64,000 nucleotides of DNA from a virus: the IMG/VR virus record IMGVR_UViG_3300023174_000101, positions 1 to 64,000 of that record; one strand, written 5' to 3'. Shown here in pieces: positions 28,701 to 35,917 of this stretch (the stretch's first letter is position 1; each line of letters starts with the position of its first letter). A program made the translations under genes and the position numbers. The notes beneath the pieces were generated by a model. That model was not told the DNA's origin. It searched no databases and worked only from the letters and a program-made list of their open reading frames with translations.

Positions 28701-30321
28701 TCACAATGCCTGCGGCGTGTGCGCCCAGGTTCTTATTGTTGCCCTCGAGCTTCTCCGAAATGTCGATCCAGTTCGGGGTCTGCTCCATGATTTGCTTTGC
28801 CCGACCCACCGACTCTACAAGCTCGCGTACGTGGTCGTCCTTGGTCACATCGTCGCCAAGTAGCTTGGACACCTGACGGCGCACAGCAGAGGGGACACCC
28901 AGGGCTCGGCCCACGTTGTCGATTGCGGCCTTCGCCGCCATAGACTGGAACGTTACGATTTGCGCCACCCGCTCCTTGCCGTAGCGGGCCACGATGTAAT
29001 CGATAACCTCTTTGCGGTGCTCCTGCGAAATATCGGTATCGATATCTGGCAGGTCCTTGCGGCCCTCGTTGATGAAGCGTTCGAAAGGAACGTCATGCGT
29101 CACGGGATCCATGCCGATGATATACAGGCAGTAGCAGACGAGCGAGCCCATGGACGAGCCACGTCCGATGGGCGGGAGGATTCCACGCTTACGCATTGCC
29201 CCATCGATAATGTCTGCGATGATGAGGAAGTAAGACGAGAAGTTCTTGCGCTTAATCATGTCCAGTTCGAACATGAGGCGCTCTTGGTGGACCTTACTAT
29301 CCGCCAGCCCACGTTCGGCCAGACCCTGCCATGCCTTAAGCTCGAGGAGCTGCACACAAGCCTCTTCGGACAGGGCATCGCCATTGTCGATGCGGAACAG
29401 GGGAATCTGGGCCGGGTGCTTATTCGACGTCAGCTTAAACCCGTAGTCCTCCACCATCGAATTAATAAGTTCGGTATTGGTCAGCGCGGACTCCGGAATG
29501 TCTGCAAGCTTGGCCATTCCGTCCATCTCCTCCGCCGTCTTGAACCAGTATCCTTCGCCGTTGAAGCGCCAGTGGGACGGGTCCGCTAGGGTCTTGTTCG
29601 TGCCCACGCAGAGTGCGACCTCGTGCGCGGTCTCGTCACCCTTGCTGGTGAAGTGCGAGTCGTTGGTCAGTACGAGCGGCACACCGTGGCGATTGGAGAT
29701 GTCAATCAGCGCCTCGTTGACCACATCCTCCTCTTCCCCAATGCCGTGGTACATAAGTTCCAGGAAGAAGTTCTCACCGTGAATGGCCCGCATCCGGTCG
29801 ATGACTTCTATAGCCTTGTCCTTTTGTCCTGCCACGATGTAGCGGGATGTAATGGACGCCAGACAACCGGACATCACAATCAGGCCATCTTTATACTGAG
29901 ACAGCACGTCGAGGTCGATACGGGGCTTCTTGTAAAAGCCTTCGCGGTACGAAATCGTGGACAGCCTCTTGAGATTCTCGTATCCCTGGCGGTTGCGAGC
30001 GAGGACCGTAAGGTGGTATGCGTGGTACGAAATATCGCCGTTCTCGGCGTCCTCAGACGCCTTCGCCTTGGTGGAGTACGTGCGCCCAAACCGGCTGTCC
30101 GGTGCGACGTAGAACTCAGTCCCGATGATGGGCTTGATGTTCACATCCTTGCACGTCTTGTAGAATGAAATGGCATTGAACACGTTGCCGTGGTCCGTAA
30201 TGGCCAGCGCCGTCTGGCCGTACTCCTTCGCCTTGCGGGCCAGGTCCTCGCGGCGGGAAATACCATCTAGGATGGAGTAGGTGGTGTGTACGTGCAGGTG
30301 TGTGAAATTCTTAATCGTCAT
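25732..30321 (-). CDS. dnaE: DNA polymerase III alpha subunit (DnaE type) interrupted by an intein
   Basis: 1529 aa including a 371-aa intein (residues 781-1151), so the spliced polymerase is about 1158 aa, normal for DnaE. An N-terminal PHP domain (THLHVHTTYSILDG, ALAITDHGN) is followed by the palm with catalytic aspartates (GRGSSMGS, LPDIDTDIS), the tau-binding/HhH region and a C-terminal OB domain (VVVAGVVEAREMKT). The intein splits WNKGH from SIAYSYISY. It is probably the replicative polymerase, next to the phage primase-helicase, SSB and UvsW-like genes. No separate epsilon or beta clamp is seen here. Confidence 0.93.
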   Translation of the reverse strand: MTIKNFTHLHVHTTYSILDGISRREDLARKAKEYGQTALAITDHGNVFNAISFYKTCKDVNIKPIIGTEFYVAPDSRFGRTYSTKAKASEDAENGDISYHAYHLTVLARNRQGYENLKRLSTISYREGFYKKPRIDLDVLSQYKDGLIVMSGCLASITSRYIVAGQKDKAIEVIDRMRAIHGENFFLELMYHGIGEEEDVVNEALIDISNRHGVPLVLTNDSHFTSKGDETAHEVALCVGTNKTLADPSHWRFNGEGYWFKTAEEMDGMAKLADIPESALTNTELINSMVEDYGFKLTSNKHPAQIPLFRIDNGDALSEEACVQLLELKAWQGLAERGLADSKVHQERLMFELDMIKRKNFSSYFLIIADIIDGAMRKRGILPPIGRGSSMGSLVCYCLYIIGMDPVTHDVPFERFINEGRKDLPDIDTDISQEHRKEVIDYIVARYGKERVAQIVTFQSMAAKAAIDNVGRALGVPSAVRRQVSKLLGDDVTKDDHVRELVESVGRAKQIMEQTPNWIDISEKLEGNNKNLGAHAAGIVISNDPIEEHVPLIRDSAEGYRVTQYDMKDIAELGLLKLDMLGLKTMDLIQYTLELIERRHGIKLDYQGFPLDDAATFHNVANGKYVSVFQYDSSGIRTAARQLYPTEFNHLVALNALYRPGPMLKIGKELSIMEHYFERRHGREPIEVWHPSLKEVFDPTLGVCIFQEQVMSIARIIGGFNETEADEYRSAIGKKDKVKFEAVQQKLREFGMKNGHTKEFMDDITAKLAGSARYNWNKGHCLKEGTNVLTCERGWVDIQDVKVGEELWSVRHDTGDLFRNRVVDVIDNGIKPVRTITANGRSITCTGNHPILSSKKAYKNADQLLPGDSVEMLNKGVPVTNFDVSVTPNANGDQIPYGVRLNNTVRNYVMDLEPTRGFTNHTSASVPLKNSVSDRELNFLPIASANGLSAPNKFINGFGVNEYSIGCKSLGDGELASDAIIGDYVVYHGDDFGRNNSNPVASDSPLLKLSREAGAGRLKGKHDANLFRWETLGVQTEYEFLADLIRVGSGLTGPTSSRVRPLANDSIDSTLNTSNALRVASAKTSLAVSYNDIGVATELDTAPNTHIIDHEKIIYSWNVTSNIELDEPAHVWDLEMEQDPNFIANGFVVHNSIAYSYISYVTAYLETHFPYEYYTVLLNVNLDDNDQLKILLSSIIQKGIKVLPPHINNSRSEFYTDGNAIYMGLFSVRMAGDTAVEAILNERDQKGPFKDFVDFCMRMSPYTRCNKTVKENLIKAGAFNWDSSITDKNKFENVELIQKIIKKFEGKVSDDLIRDQVLSKIVIDDKDWDQQEALAFERAVLNFYISSHPVMQYQPLFNLFPDLNMITPSQLQEQQVGSRVVVAGVVEAREMKTTKKGDPFLRMRVGDQMGNIEVMVWSPLATQVFNRVPDNSMALITGTIQEDKFRLGENTIYVNGVTPISNGIPINSYYAADVPTANTVALQIGGEIATLSDQIMNMGHVVMLKNIAFIRPNDFAGLATLRARYQING
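26869..27981 (-). mobile_element. In-frame intein in DnaE, with an antisense HNH gene inside
   Basis: A 371-aa intein. Cys1 is codon 27979-27981 (CLKEGTNVLTCERGW, block A), with block B (TGNHPIL) about 70 residues later. Block F (HVWDLEMEQDPNFIANG) and block G (FVVHN, Asn codon 26869-26871) are intact, and the +1 residue is Ser. The splice chemistry therefore looks complete. The centre, where a LAGLIDADG or HNH domain would be expected in this frame, holds low-complexity residues. Instead the complementary strand codes for an HNH endonuclease in the same codon register. Confidence 0.85.
26992..27903 (+). CDS. HNH homing endonuclease encoded antisense within the DnaE intein
   Basis: 303 aa from the ATG at 26992; the open frame extends further upstream but only as the mirror of DnaE. 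Domains: two zinc-ribbon-like pairs (CIRC/CQTC and CIEC/CRPC, residues about 6-59), an HTH-like region (TSQLAIAKRLAANG, PKSIYKFIRRR), then a clear HNH motif (RDGGACVICKSTSRLQVHH, CVRCHTDVE). It is the only + strand gene right of 18.6 kb. No good Shine-Dalgarno is visible; a CTATAAATTAT stretch just upstream could be a -10 element. It probably cuts intein-free dnaE to drive intein homing (inference). Confidence 0.8.
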   Translation: MINNVCIRCGVEFSSDPNVVVANCQTCLSRSDTKRIACIECGVDTVVGKWSHSRRCRPCQARTDPYEVSKELILSLHAKGFPSKQIRIMLPFKASSASLSRKLKQWGVGGNRVGVITPEVIAMIDDIIANDGVTSQLAIAKRLAANGIFVNPKSIYKFIRRRKTVGRSYRKKIKLSITDTVLERDGGACVICKSTSRLQVHHIIPYSIVQSDPIWDLVTVCVRCHTDVEISYRNPLIKHFNAVPREKLVGVFIRLFGGQDRVVACTGDRPAVSSDGPDGLDTIVDNINDAISKEIASIVSDTP

Positions 30322-30661
30322 TTAGTTTGCCCAGATACTGGTTGGTCAGCTTGCAACTCTCTTCGAATTCCTCTTCCAATCCCGTGTGCGAGAGAAATTC
30401 TGCAAATGTCATGCCACCAAATCCTACCTCTTGGGGGCTAGGCTGTATATAGTCAATTGTTGGGCTCATCTTGTAATCTGGGCGCCAAAGGCGGATTATC
30501 TTGAGTTGTGCTCTTAGGCTTTGGTATAGTGGATCCACGATTTTATCCAGGCTGCTTGGTTTTGCCTCTCTGCCGAGCATCTTTCCTCTGAGCCGAGCGT
30601 AAATTGCGACTCTAGCTAACGCCCTCTCGTCAATCGATCCATTGGCATCAAATAGAGGCAT
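30311..30661 (-). CDS. Unknown protein upstream of dnaE
   Basis: 116 aa from the ATG at 30661; the open frame extends further but that part mirrors the upstream gene in another frame. Contains a helical N-terminus (DERALARVAIYARLRGK) and a C-terminal Glu-rich stretch. It overlaps dnaE by 11 nt and the upstream zinc-ribbon gene by 46 nt. No known family recognised. The start is uncertain because the AAGGAG upstream is 17 nt away. Confidence 0.5.
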   Translation of the reverse strand: MPLFDANGSIDERALARVAIYARLRGKMLGREAKPSSLDKIVDPLYQSLRAQLKIIRLWRPDYKMSPTIDYIQPSPQEVGFGGMTFAEFLSHTGLEEEFEESCKLTNQYLGKLNDD

Positions 30662-30909
30662 TTCAGTGCTTCTATGTACTCCTTGTACTTGATCTTGTTC
30701 GCCCTGTACTGTTGGAGTAGCATCGGCACTATCATCTGGTATTCTTCCCACGTAGTATACTCCAGATGTAGCTCGAATTGCTCGCCTTCCATCCACGAGC
30801 ACTCGAGGCATACATACTCATCAAGCCCGCCCGAGAAATGCATCTGGGACAGGCAATTGGGACATCCCTCTGTGCAGCGAACCAGGCTAGTCGTTAGAGT
30901 ATCCAACAC
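30616..30909 (-). CDS. Small zinc-ribbon protein, unknown
   Basis: 97 aa. Two Cys pairs (CTEGCPNC at residues about 12-19 and CLEC at about 34-37) form a likely zinc ribbon, followed by a Tyr/Leu-rich helical tail. It overlaps the next gene upstream by 23 nt. Possibly a nucleic-acid-binding accessory; no family recognised. Confidence 0.55.
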   Translation of the reverse strand: MLDTLTTSLVRCTEGCPNCLSQMHFSGGLDEYVCLECSWMEGEQFELHLEYTTWEEYQMIVPMLLQQYRANKIKYKEYIEALKCLYLMPMDRLTRGR

Positions 30910-31336
30910 ACTTTAGGCACCGGAACTTGGTTCCAAACTGCAAGTATGAATTGACTTCGTTGCCACAGTCCGAACAAGGCACGACTACGATGAAGCTTTC
31001 GGTCTGCGGTTTCTTCTCTAGGAATCCTACAGTCTCGATGATGCGTGATACATCACCCGTACAGTCGCGGGGTACTGCATTTGGAGACTCAAGCGTACCG
31101 TTAGTGATAGACACGAACTTCATGGTGTTGATGTTAAAGCCTACGAGGCGGTAGTCCACGTTCATGGACGTGCCACGGTCGAACACGGGGGTAAGGCGCA
31201 TGATGGACCCGTCCATTAGGGCGTAGTCCTTGTAGTACGTGTTGTCGCCATTGAGGATAAAACCAAGCTCGCCCATCACGTTCTGAATGGCCATTAAGCT
31301 CTGCATGGCCATGTCCATCTGATTGTTGTATTCCAT
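30887..31336 (-). CDS. Unknown protein with C-terminal zinc ribbon
   Basis: 149 aa. Met-rich helical N-terminus, a beta-rich middle and a C-terminal pair of Cys knuckles (CSDC and CLKC, residues about 121-143). It overlaps the sigma-like gene upstream by one base (TAATG type), so the two are coupled. Function unknown. Confidence 0.55.
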   Translation of the reverse strand: MEYNNQMDMAMQSLMAIQNVMGELGFILNGDNTYYKDYALMDGSIMRLTPVFDRGTSMNVDYRLVGFNINTMKFVSITNGTLESPNAVPRDCTGDVSRIIETVGFLEKKPQTESFIVVVPCSDCGNEVNSYLQFGTKFRCLKCVGYSND

Positions 31337-32157
31337 TATACTTCCTCTTTGGTCTCGTTGAACCTGCGAATCATCTTATCCCTGGCCCGCTTGTACAGAC
31401 GCGTAATTCTTGGGCGTGATACCCCCATTAGTCTTGCCAGATAAATGTGCAGGCCGTCGATATGACGTGTGGCGTTGCTTTCGTTGCCGTTCGCCATGCA
31501 GAACTTCATGACGCGGTATTCGTTGCTGTTCAGTGTGTAACCATCTTCAATGATGCCCATGACTGTGTTCATCATTGAAGACTCTTCATTCTCGGGCGCA
31601 TACGGGTCGTATCTTAACGAACTCGTGCCTTCGATGATTGAGTTCCAGCTGGATGTACCCTCTCCGCCCTGTATCTGGAACTGCACGTCGCCCGAATCAT
31701 CGTGGCCTTCATCATCGGTGGAGCCGCTGTGCAGTTCGTGGTGGGAATAGAATCTGCGGCTCTTGCCGACCACCCACTTTACCCACTTGGTGAGGAACCC
31801 CTGGTGTGGGTCGAATAGGTAAGGTGTTGCACGTCCACGATCACCAATCTTGTAATCGTATAGGAGGTACTCTATCGCTGTAGACTGCATGTCGGCTAGG
31901 AGTTGCTCCATATCTAGCCCAGGTGTATTGCCCTGCTGCCGGGTATGAGTGATGAGCCGAATCATACCCGGCCTAAATATGTCCAGTAGGTTTTGCGCGG
32001 ACTTGTCCCGGTCAATGCCTAACTGTAGTCTGCATATAAGAATGTTGATTATAATGTTCTGAGTTGATACAGGCTTGCCTGTATTCGTGGCTAGTGCCCA
32101 GCACTTTGCACTATGCATGCACGTACTGCAAGACTGCTTTTGGGTAGTTATGGACAT
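31336..32157 (-). CDS. Divergent sigma-70-like protein with N-terminal Cys cluster
   Basis: 273 aa. An N-terminal CSTCMHSAKC cluster may bind zinc. Residues about 55-130 resemble sigma region 2 (LLADMQSTAIEYLLYDYK, a FDPHQGFLTKWVKWVVGKSRR stretch like the FDPxxG...F..W motif). The C-terminus (LARLMGVSRPRITRLYKRARDKMIRRF) resembles region 4. The 57-bp gap upstream holds a TATGAT and could carry a promoter. The sigma call is by pattern and is less certain than for the factor at 24903. Confidence 0.5.
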   Translation of the reverse strand: MSITTQKQSCSTCMHSAKCWALATNTGKPVSTQNIIINILICRLQLGIDRDKSAQNLLDIFRPGMIRLITHTRQQGNTPGLDMEQLLADMQSTAIEYLLYDYKIGDRGRATPYLFDPHQGFLTKWVKWVVGKSRRFYSHHELHSGSTDDEGHDDSGDVQFQIQGGEGTSSWNSIIEGTSSLRYDPYAPENEESSMMNTVMGIIEDGYTLNSNEYRVMKFCMANGNESNATRHIDGLHIYLARLMGVSRPRITRLYKRARDKMIRRFNETKEEV

Positions 32158-32214
32158 TATTCACCTAACACTGTATGAGCATATCATAGAGTGTAGGTTA
32201 CATTGTATAATTAT

Positions 32215-32940
32215 TTAGGCACCAGTGCTACCGAACCCGTTGTCGTTCCGGTCCGATGGCTTAAGCTTCGACACTGGATTGATGTGCAGATGCGGCACAC
32301 GGTACATAAATAGCATCTGCGACACACTGTTCCCCGCCTTAATGGCTACCGGCTCGTCAGACAGATTGTGTACCATGGTGAAAATCTGTCCACGGTATCC
32401 GGGGTCAATTACGCCGGGGAGTACGATGAGCCTGCGCTTGGACGTGCTGGACCGCGCCTGCACCACCCCGTACAGGTGATTAGGCATCTCGAGGAACACG
32501 TTGGACGGAATGTCCAGGAATCCACGCGGCGGACAGACCACATCCTGGTCGCATACCAAGTTCCAGCCAGCGTCACCCTGCAGTTTGGGTGATAGTATCT
32601 GGATTGGGGCTCCGTCGCGGTCGAGCAGGTAGATCTCATTCGCGGACTCGACCAGCTTGTGTCTAGCTTCATCTACGTCATCCGGGAGTACCAAGTATCG
32701 GTAGTTATTCTGCTCAAGCAGGACACTCTTCGACTCGCTGTAGAGGTCTTCCGCCTTGTCGAAGTCAATGGCGAGCCGGTACTCCGGGATGTGTACATCA
32801 AACGTGAGCTTCTGCCCACGGATGTACACGGACTTGTCCCACCAAAGCACATGACTGTGGGGGAACATGCTCCACAGCATTGGGGACATGCGGGCCTTCA
32901 ACTCTGCGTCACGCTCTACGATTTGGATTAGGTCAGTCAT
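32215..32940 (-). CDS. dut: dUTPase fused to a PD-(D/E)XK-like N-terminal domain
   Basis: 241 aa, against about 140-150 for a plain trimeric dUTPase. The C-terminal part (residues about 115-241) has dUTPase motifs: DAGWNL, QARSSTSKR, GVIDPGYRG, GNSVSQM and GFGSTGA. It hydrolyses dUTP to dUMP for ThyX. The extra N-terminus (about 1-105) contains FDVHIPEYRLAIDFD and NNYRYLVLPDDV, the hydrophobic strand pattern of Vsr/DUF559-type nucleases (Asp48, Asp59, Asp61). Whether it is active cannot be told. Confidence 0.85.
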   Translation of the reverse strand: MTDLIQIVERDAELKARMSPMLWSMFPHSHVLWWDKSVYIRGQKLTFDVHIPEYRLAIDFDKAEDLYSESKSVLLEQNNYRYLVLPDDVDEARHKLVESANEIYLLDRDGAPIQILSPKLQGDAGWNLVCDQDVVCPPRGFLDIPSNVFLEMPNHLYGVVQARSSTSKRRLIVLPGVIDPGYRGQIFTMVHNLSDEPVAIKAGNSVSQMLFMYRVPHLHINPVSKLKPSDRNDNGFGSTGA

Positions 32941-33415
32941 TTCCTAGGGTCATCAGCTTGATGTCGTTAACAATTGACTGTAGGCACATGTCCACAGCCG
33001 CTTCGTCCTTAAGGTCTACATGAAACCACCGGTTTGCATCCACGCGATTGTTCAAGTACACGGACTTGCCGCGCTCGATGTTGGTGAACATCATCACAGT
33101 CTTTCCACGCTGACATGCCATATCGATTTCAATAGGCGTGCCAACTGTGGTTACACCCAGGGGCATGGCCACCACTACAATGTCGGCACTGTCCAGGGCC
33201 TCGCGGTTCACGTGCTCGATGTAGATGTCGCGGCGCTCAACCGGCGTGCCCATGAGCGTAGGGCGATAGGCGGTGGATGGGTCGAACACGACCGCGCCCA
33301 CGCCCGACTCCTGTAGCTTCTTCGTGAACTTCTCGCGCCAGTTGGGGAAGTCTACGCCTAGGTCGATGGGTCCTGCGGTGTAGATTAGTGCGCCATTCTT
33401 CAAGTTATTTACCAT
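32933..33415 (-). CDS. Nucleoside 2-deoxyribosyltransferase-like protein
   Basis: 160 aa. Motifs YTAGPID..FPNWREKF, then NREALDSADIVVVAMP and VGTPIEIDMACQRGK, match the nucleoside deoxyribosyltransferase / DUF4406-type fold, with the Asp and Glu of the active site visible. Members transfer deoxyribose or cleave nucleotide N-glycosidic bonds. It sits between the kinase-like and dUTPase genes, overlapping both by 8-11 nt, so it belongs to the nucleotide-pool cluster. The exact substrate is not known. Confidence 0.65.
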   Translation of the reverse strand: MVNNLKNGALIYTAGPIDLGVDFPNWREKFTKKLQESGVGAVVFDPSTAYRPTLMGTPVERRDIYIEHVNREALDSADIVVVAMPLGVTTVGTPIEIDMACQRGKTVMMFTNIERGKSVYLNNRVDANRWFHVDLKDEAAVDMCLQSIVNDIKLMTLGND

Positions 33416-33968
33416 GACTGTATGCCCTCTTCTGAATGAATTTGAATTGCGAAACTATCTGCTCGTCTGCGCCGCTCATGATTGTATAGTACGGCACTGT
33501 GCGGCGATTCAGTACGTCAAACACCCCGGCCATGTTCTTCTGTGCACGGGCGAGCCTCTCCAAGAACTCCTGCGTATTGTCCCTGCCGTCGCGAGACCTG
33601 AACCTGGCACGGTTAACCAGTGTTACGGGATCGCCCACGTTCACTTCAATCACGACCGGATTGTAAATCCAGAACTGGTCGATCATGTAGTTCACTTGGT
33701 CGTCGAACCTTGGAAAACCGTCCACGATGATGTTGTCTTCCGTGGAATTGTCTATGGTCTTGCAAAGCTCCAGGCGAAGTGCCTCCTCGCCGGGGAACAG
33801 GTCGGTTTTGGCCATTTCACGACCTGACTGTTCATCGATAAGCTTACGTGCGATATCCCCAGTGGATACACGCAGCGATTGATTGTTGAACACTTTGGAT
33901 GCCACCACGTTCGCGGTGTACGTCTTTCCGGAGCATGGGAGTCCGATAAAGAAGTATACGTTCTTCAC
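33405..33968 (-). CDS. Adenylate-kinase-like nucleoside monophosphate kinase
   Basis: 187 aa. P-loop GLPCSGKT at residues about 9-16, the STGDIARKL motif near 35 and DGFPRFDDQ near 83, as in adenylate/NMP kinases. The LID zone (ARFRSRDGRDNT) is short. It probably phosphorylates a (deoxy)NMP. With a PurZ-like enzyme in the same genome, a purine dNMP is a natural guess, but the base cannot be read from the motif. ATGA overlap with the next gene. Confidence 0.75.
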   Translation of the reverse strand: MKNVYFFIGLPCSGKTYTANVVASKVFNNQSLRVSTGDIARKLIDEQSGREMAKTDLFPGEEALRLELCKTIDNSTEDNIIVDGFPRFDDQVNYMIDQFWIYNPVVIEVNVGDPVTLVNRARFRSRDGRDNTQEFLERLARAQKNMAGVFDVLNRRTVPYYTIMSGADEQIVSQFKFIQKRAYSHGK

Positions 33969-34255
33969 TCGTCCTCCTTATGCTCCCCAAGCTCATTAAT
34001 ATCGTCCTGGTAGATACCGCCAATGATGTCGTCTATGTGCTTGCACTCCGAAAGATATGGCATGTCGTGCTCTCCCTCGACACAGATGGACGTGCCGTCA
34101 GTAAGCTCAATCCACTCCAGTTTGAAGACGGGAGCGCCAAATTCACCAGTTATGCTTCCGTGTATGTCCTTGATGCCAACGTTATGCGGGAGCATCTTCT
34201 CCATTGAAATGCACCAATCGTGCTTGTCCGACTGCACGTCTTTACGAGTCTTCAC
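33965..34255 (-). CDS. Unknown small protein, GTG start
   Basis: 96 aa from a GTG at 34255 that overlaps the TAG of the upstream gene; AGAGGAG lies 7 nt before it. The longer ATG-started frame would run through the neighbour in a different frame and is rejected. Beta-rich middle (FKLEWIELTDGTSICVEGEHD) and acidic C-terminus. Not recognised. Confidence 0.5.
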   Translation of the reverse strand: MKTRKDVQSDKHDWCISMEKMLPHNVGIKDIHGSITGEFGAPVFKLEWIELTDGTSICVEGEHDMPYLSECKHIDDIIGGIYQDDINELGEHKEDE

Positions 34256-34485
34256 TAGCGTTCTCCTCTTGCCTTGCGAATGGCGGCACGGGCAGCGTCC
34301 GCACGGTCGGGTGTGATGGTAATGCGGTATGCCGCACGCCCGCAAGATTCGACGACTTCGTGGACGGCATCGGCATAGCCGAGCAGCGCATTGAGCAGGT
34401 CCGGGGCGGCTTCCAGCAAGCGAGCATGATCCCGCAGTGCGCGCTCACCTACGGCTTGATCCTCGTTCCATTGTGCGTTGCTCAT
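34255..34485 (-). CDS. Small helical phage protein of the AAPxLLxAL type
   Basis: 76 aa. Contains LLEAAPDLLNALLGYAD and a closing AARAAIRKARGER, the two-part motif of a widespread family of small phage proteins of unknown function. The next two genes upstream carry the same motif, so this is a short tandem family. Confidence 0.55.
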   Translation of the reverse strand: MSNAQWNEDQAVGERALRDHARLLEAAPDLLNALLGYADAVHEVVESCGRAAYRITITPDRADAARAAIRKARGER

Positions 34486-34724
34486 ATCGCCGTCGCCTTA
34501 TCTAGGGCCTTCTCTGCCCTTGCCTTGTCGTCATTAAAAGTGTGGCCACCGCAGCAGCCGCAACCGCTAGAGTTCAACAGCGCCTCTAGCGCTGCCAGTA
34601 GTTCCGGTGCAGTCTCAAGCAGCGCGGCCTGCTTGTGGCTAGTGACTTGGATTGTATAAGGCCGAAACCCATCCCTAGCCTTGGTCTTATCGGCACAGTT
34701 CGGGCATGTACAAAGGTTAGTCAT
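34482..34724 (-). CDS. Small Cys-rich AAPxLLxAL-type protein
   Basis: 80 aa from the ATG at 34724, which follows a strong AAGAGGAGAT site. N-terminal CTCPNC pair, then LLETAPELLAALEALL, a CGCC cluster and ARAEKALDKAT. It overlaps both neighbours. Related in plan to the genes on each side. Function unknown. Confidence 0.55.
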   Translation of the reverse strand: MTNLCTCPNCADKTKARDGFRPYTIQVTSHKQAALLETAPELLAALEALLNSSGCGCCGGHTFNDDKARAEKALDKATAI

Positions 34725-34959
34725 GCTTATCTCCTCTTGCTTTCTTAATTGCGTGCCATGCGTTGCACTCTGAACACGAGTCACAGTCGCAGAATCTCTC
34801 GCCACTACCGACAATGTTATCAAGCGCTTCTAAGAGTAGTGGTGCAGCTGCAATCAGAGCTGCGTCTTCGTCTTTAACTACGTCAGCGACAATTACGTTG
34901 TTCACGGTCTTGACCGTGTTGCCCCATTCAACATGCCACGGGCCAGGAGTGTGGTTCAT
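34717..34959 (-). CDS. Small AAPxLLxAL-type protein with Cys cluster
   Basis: 80 aa starting MNHTPGPWHVEW, a start shared by many small phage proteins. Then come DEDAALIAAAPLLLEALDNIV, a CDCDSCSEC cluster and AIKKARGD. It is the third member of the tandem set. Function unknown. Confidence 0.6.
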   Translation of the reverse strand: MNHTPGPWHVEWGNTVKTVNNVIVADVVKDEDAALIAAAPLLLEALDNIVGSGERFCDCDSCSECNAWHAIKKARGDKHD

Positions 34960-35279
34960 GATCTATCCCTAATTGCCTTTATAGCAGCTTCTTTGGCTTC
35001 TTCAATGGAGCTTGCCTTGCCCTCTTTGTAATATGCAGTCTGAGGGAATGCTTGCCACGTTATGCCGATTGGCGTGTTGCCAACCACTATGTAATATCCA
35101 TCTGCAATGGCGGTGTGGTTCTTAGTGGTGCGACCATTTGGTACAGTCCACTTAATCTCAGGTTCTGCAAGTGCCGCATCAATACGGTCAACGAGACCAG
35201 GCACGCTTCTGTCATAATCCTCGCTTATGACGCCTCGAGCTTCCTTGAGCAGTGCGCGCAGCTTTTCATTCTCAGTCAT
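34956..35279 (-). CDS. Unknown protein, paralogue of the gene at 36240
   Basis: 107 aa. Begins with a helix (NEKLRALLKEARGVI), a DRIDAALAE turn, then a beta domain (HTAIADGYYIVVGN, WQAFPQ) and a final EEAKEAAIKAIRD helix. The same elements occur in order in the protein at 36240-36590, so the two are duplicates within this array. ATGA overlaps on both sides. Function unknown. Confidence 0.6.
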   Translation of the reverse strand: MTENEKLRALLKEARGVISEDYDRSVPGLVDRIDAALAEPEIKWTVPNGRTTKNHTAIADGYYIVVGNTPIGITWQAFPQTAYYKEGKASSIEEAKEAAIKAIRDRS

Positions 35280-35533
35280 GGTGCGTACTCTTCAATCCTA
35301 TGTATAAAGTCACGGATGAGCTTTGTGTGGCCATGCCCACGGCATTCGCAGTGTGTGTCCTCACATGGGGACCAGTGTTCGTAATCATACTTGCGCCACA
35401 CTACTCTGAACGACCTGCCTCCCGGTGGTGCTGGCCATTCACGCACAATATCACCGTCCTTTGGGAGAACTCCTGGATCACTACTGTGTGCGGTCTTGTC
35501 GTCACAATGTGGGCAGGCCAGACTAGAATCCAT
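35276..35533 (-). CDS. Small CxxC protein, unknown
   Basis: 85 aa from the ATG at 35533 (IMDSSLACPHC region); earlier in-frame codons mirror the upstream gene. CPHC near residue 8 and a second Cys/His cluster (CEDTHCECRGHGH) near 60 suggest a zinc site. Not recognised. Confidence 0.5.
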   Translation of the reverse strand: MDSSLACPHCDDKTAHSSDPGVLPKDGDIVREWPAPPGGRSFRVVWRKYDYEHWSPCEDTHCECRGHGHTKLIRDFIHRIEEYAP

Positions 35534-35750
35534 AATCTGGGTCCGGAATGTTGTTTTTATCCTCGAACAGGACTTCTGCGGCGATACGCCCAACTTTCTT
35601 GGCCGTCCTGCAGTAGTTACGGAGCCTCTCGTCTGCGTCTTTTTCAAATTCATACAACGCATAGGCGCCTAGGGCGTGGCGGTTCATGATTTCTGCATAA
35701 ATGGTCTGCGCGTACGCTTGGACCATTTTCTTTCTTTCTTCGTCGCTCAT
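35523..35750 (-). CDS. Small helical protein, unknown
   Basis: 75 aa, helical and rich in Ala, Glu and Tyr (YALYEFEKDADERLRNYCRT). Overlaps the small membrane gene upstream by 4 nt. No family recognised. Confidence 0.5.
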   Translation of the reverse strand: MSDEERKKMVQAYAQTIYAEIMNRHALGAYALYEFEKDADERLRNYCRTAKKVGRIAAEVLFEDKNNIPDPDYGF

Positions 35751-35917
35751 GAGCGCTCCTCAACGAACAGTATAATGCACAGTGCGGTCATCATTGCAAG
35801 TCCTGATGCCCAAGCTTTTGCCTCGTCGTCCCATCGTATGTCTAGTATCGCACAGAAGACTCGGACATATAAACCCGCAGCCATAGGAGCAACCACACCA
35901 AGAATCCATCGCTTCAC
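35747..35917 (-). CDS. Small membrane protein with two TM segments, GTG start
   Basis: 56 aa. A GTG at 35917 overlaps the TGA of the upstream gene (GTGA), with GGAGGG 5 nt before it. Two hydrophobic stretches (about residues 5-25 and 37-52) separated by a short charged loop (DIRWDDEAK) give a hairpin topology. A holin-like role is possible but nothing proves it. The longer ATG frame reads through the neighbour and is rejected. Confidence 0.5.
   Translation of the reverse strand: MKRWILGVVAPMAAGLYVRVFCAILDIRWDDEAKAWASGLAMMTALCIILFVEERS

Noticed and set aside
28960-29589. 209-aa + strand open frame inside dnaE
   Set aside because: It is codon-in-register antisense to DnaE, has no motif and is best seen as a shadow, unlike the HNH frame.
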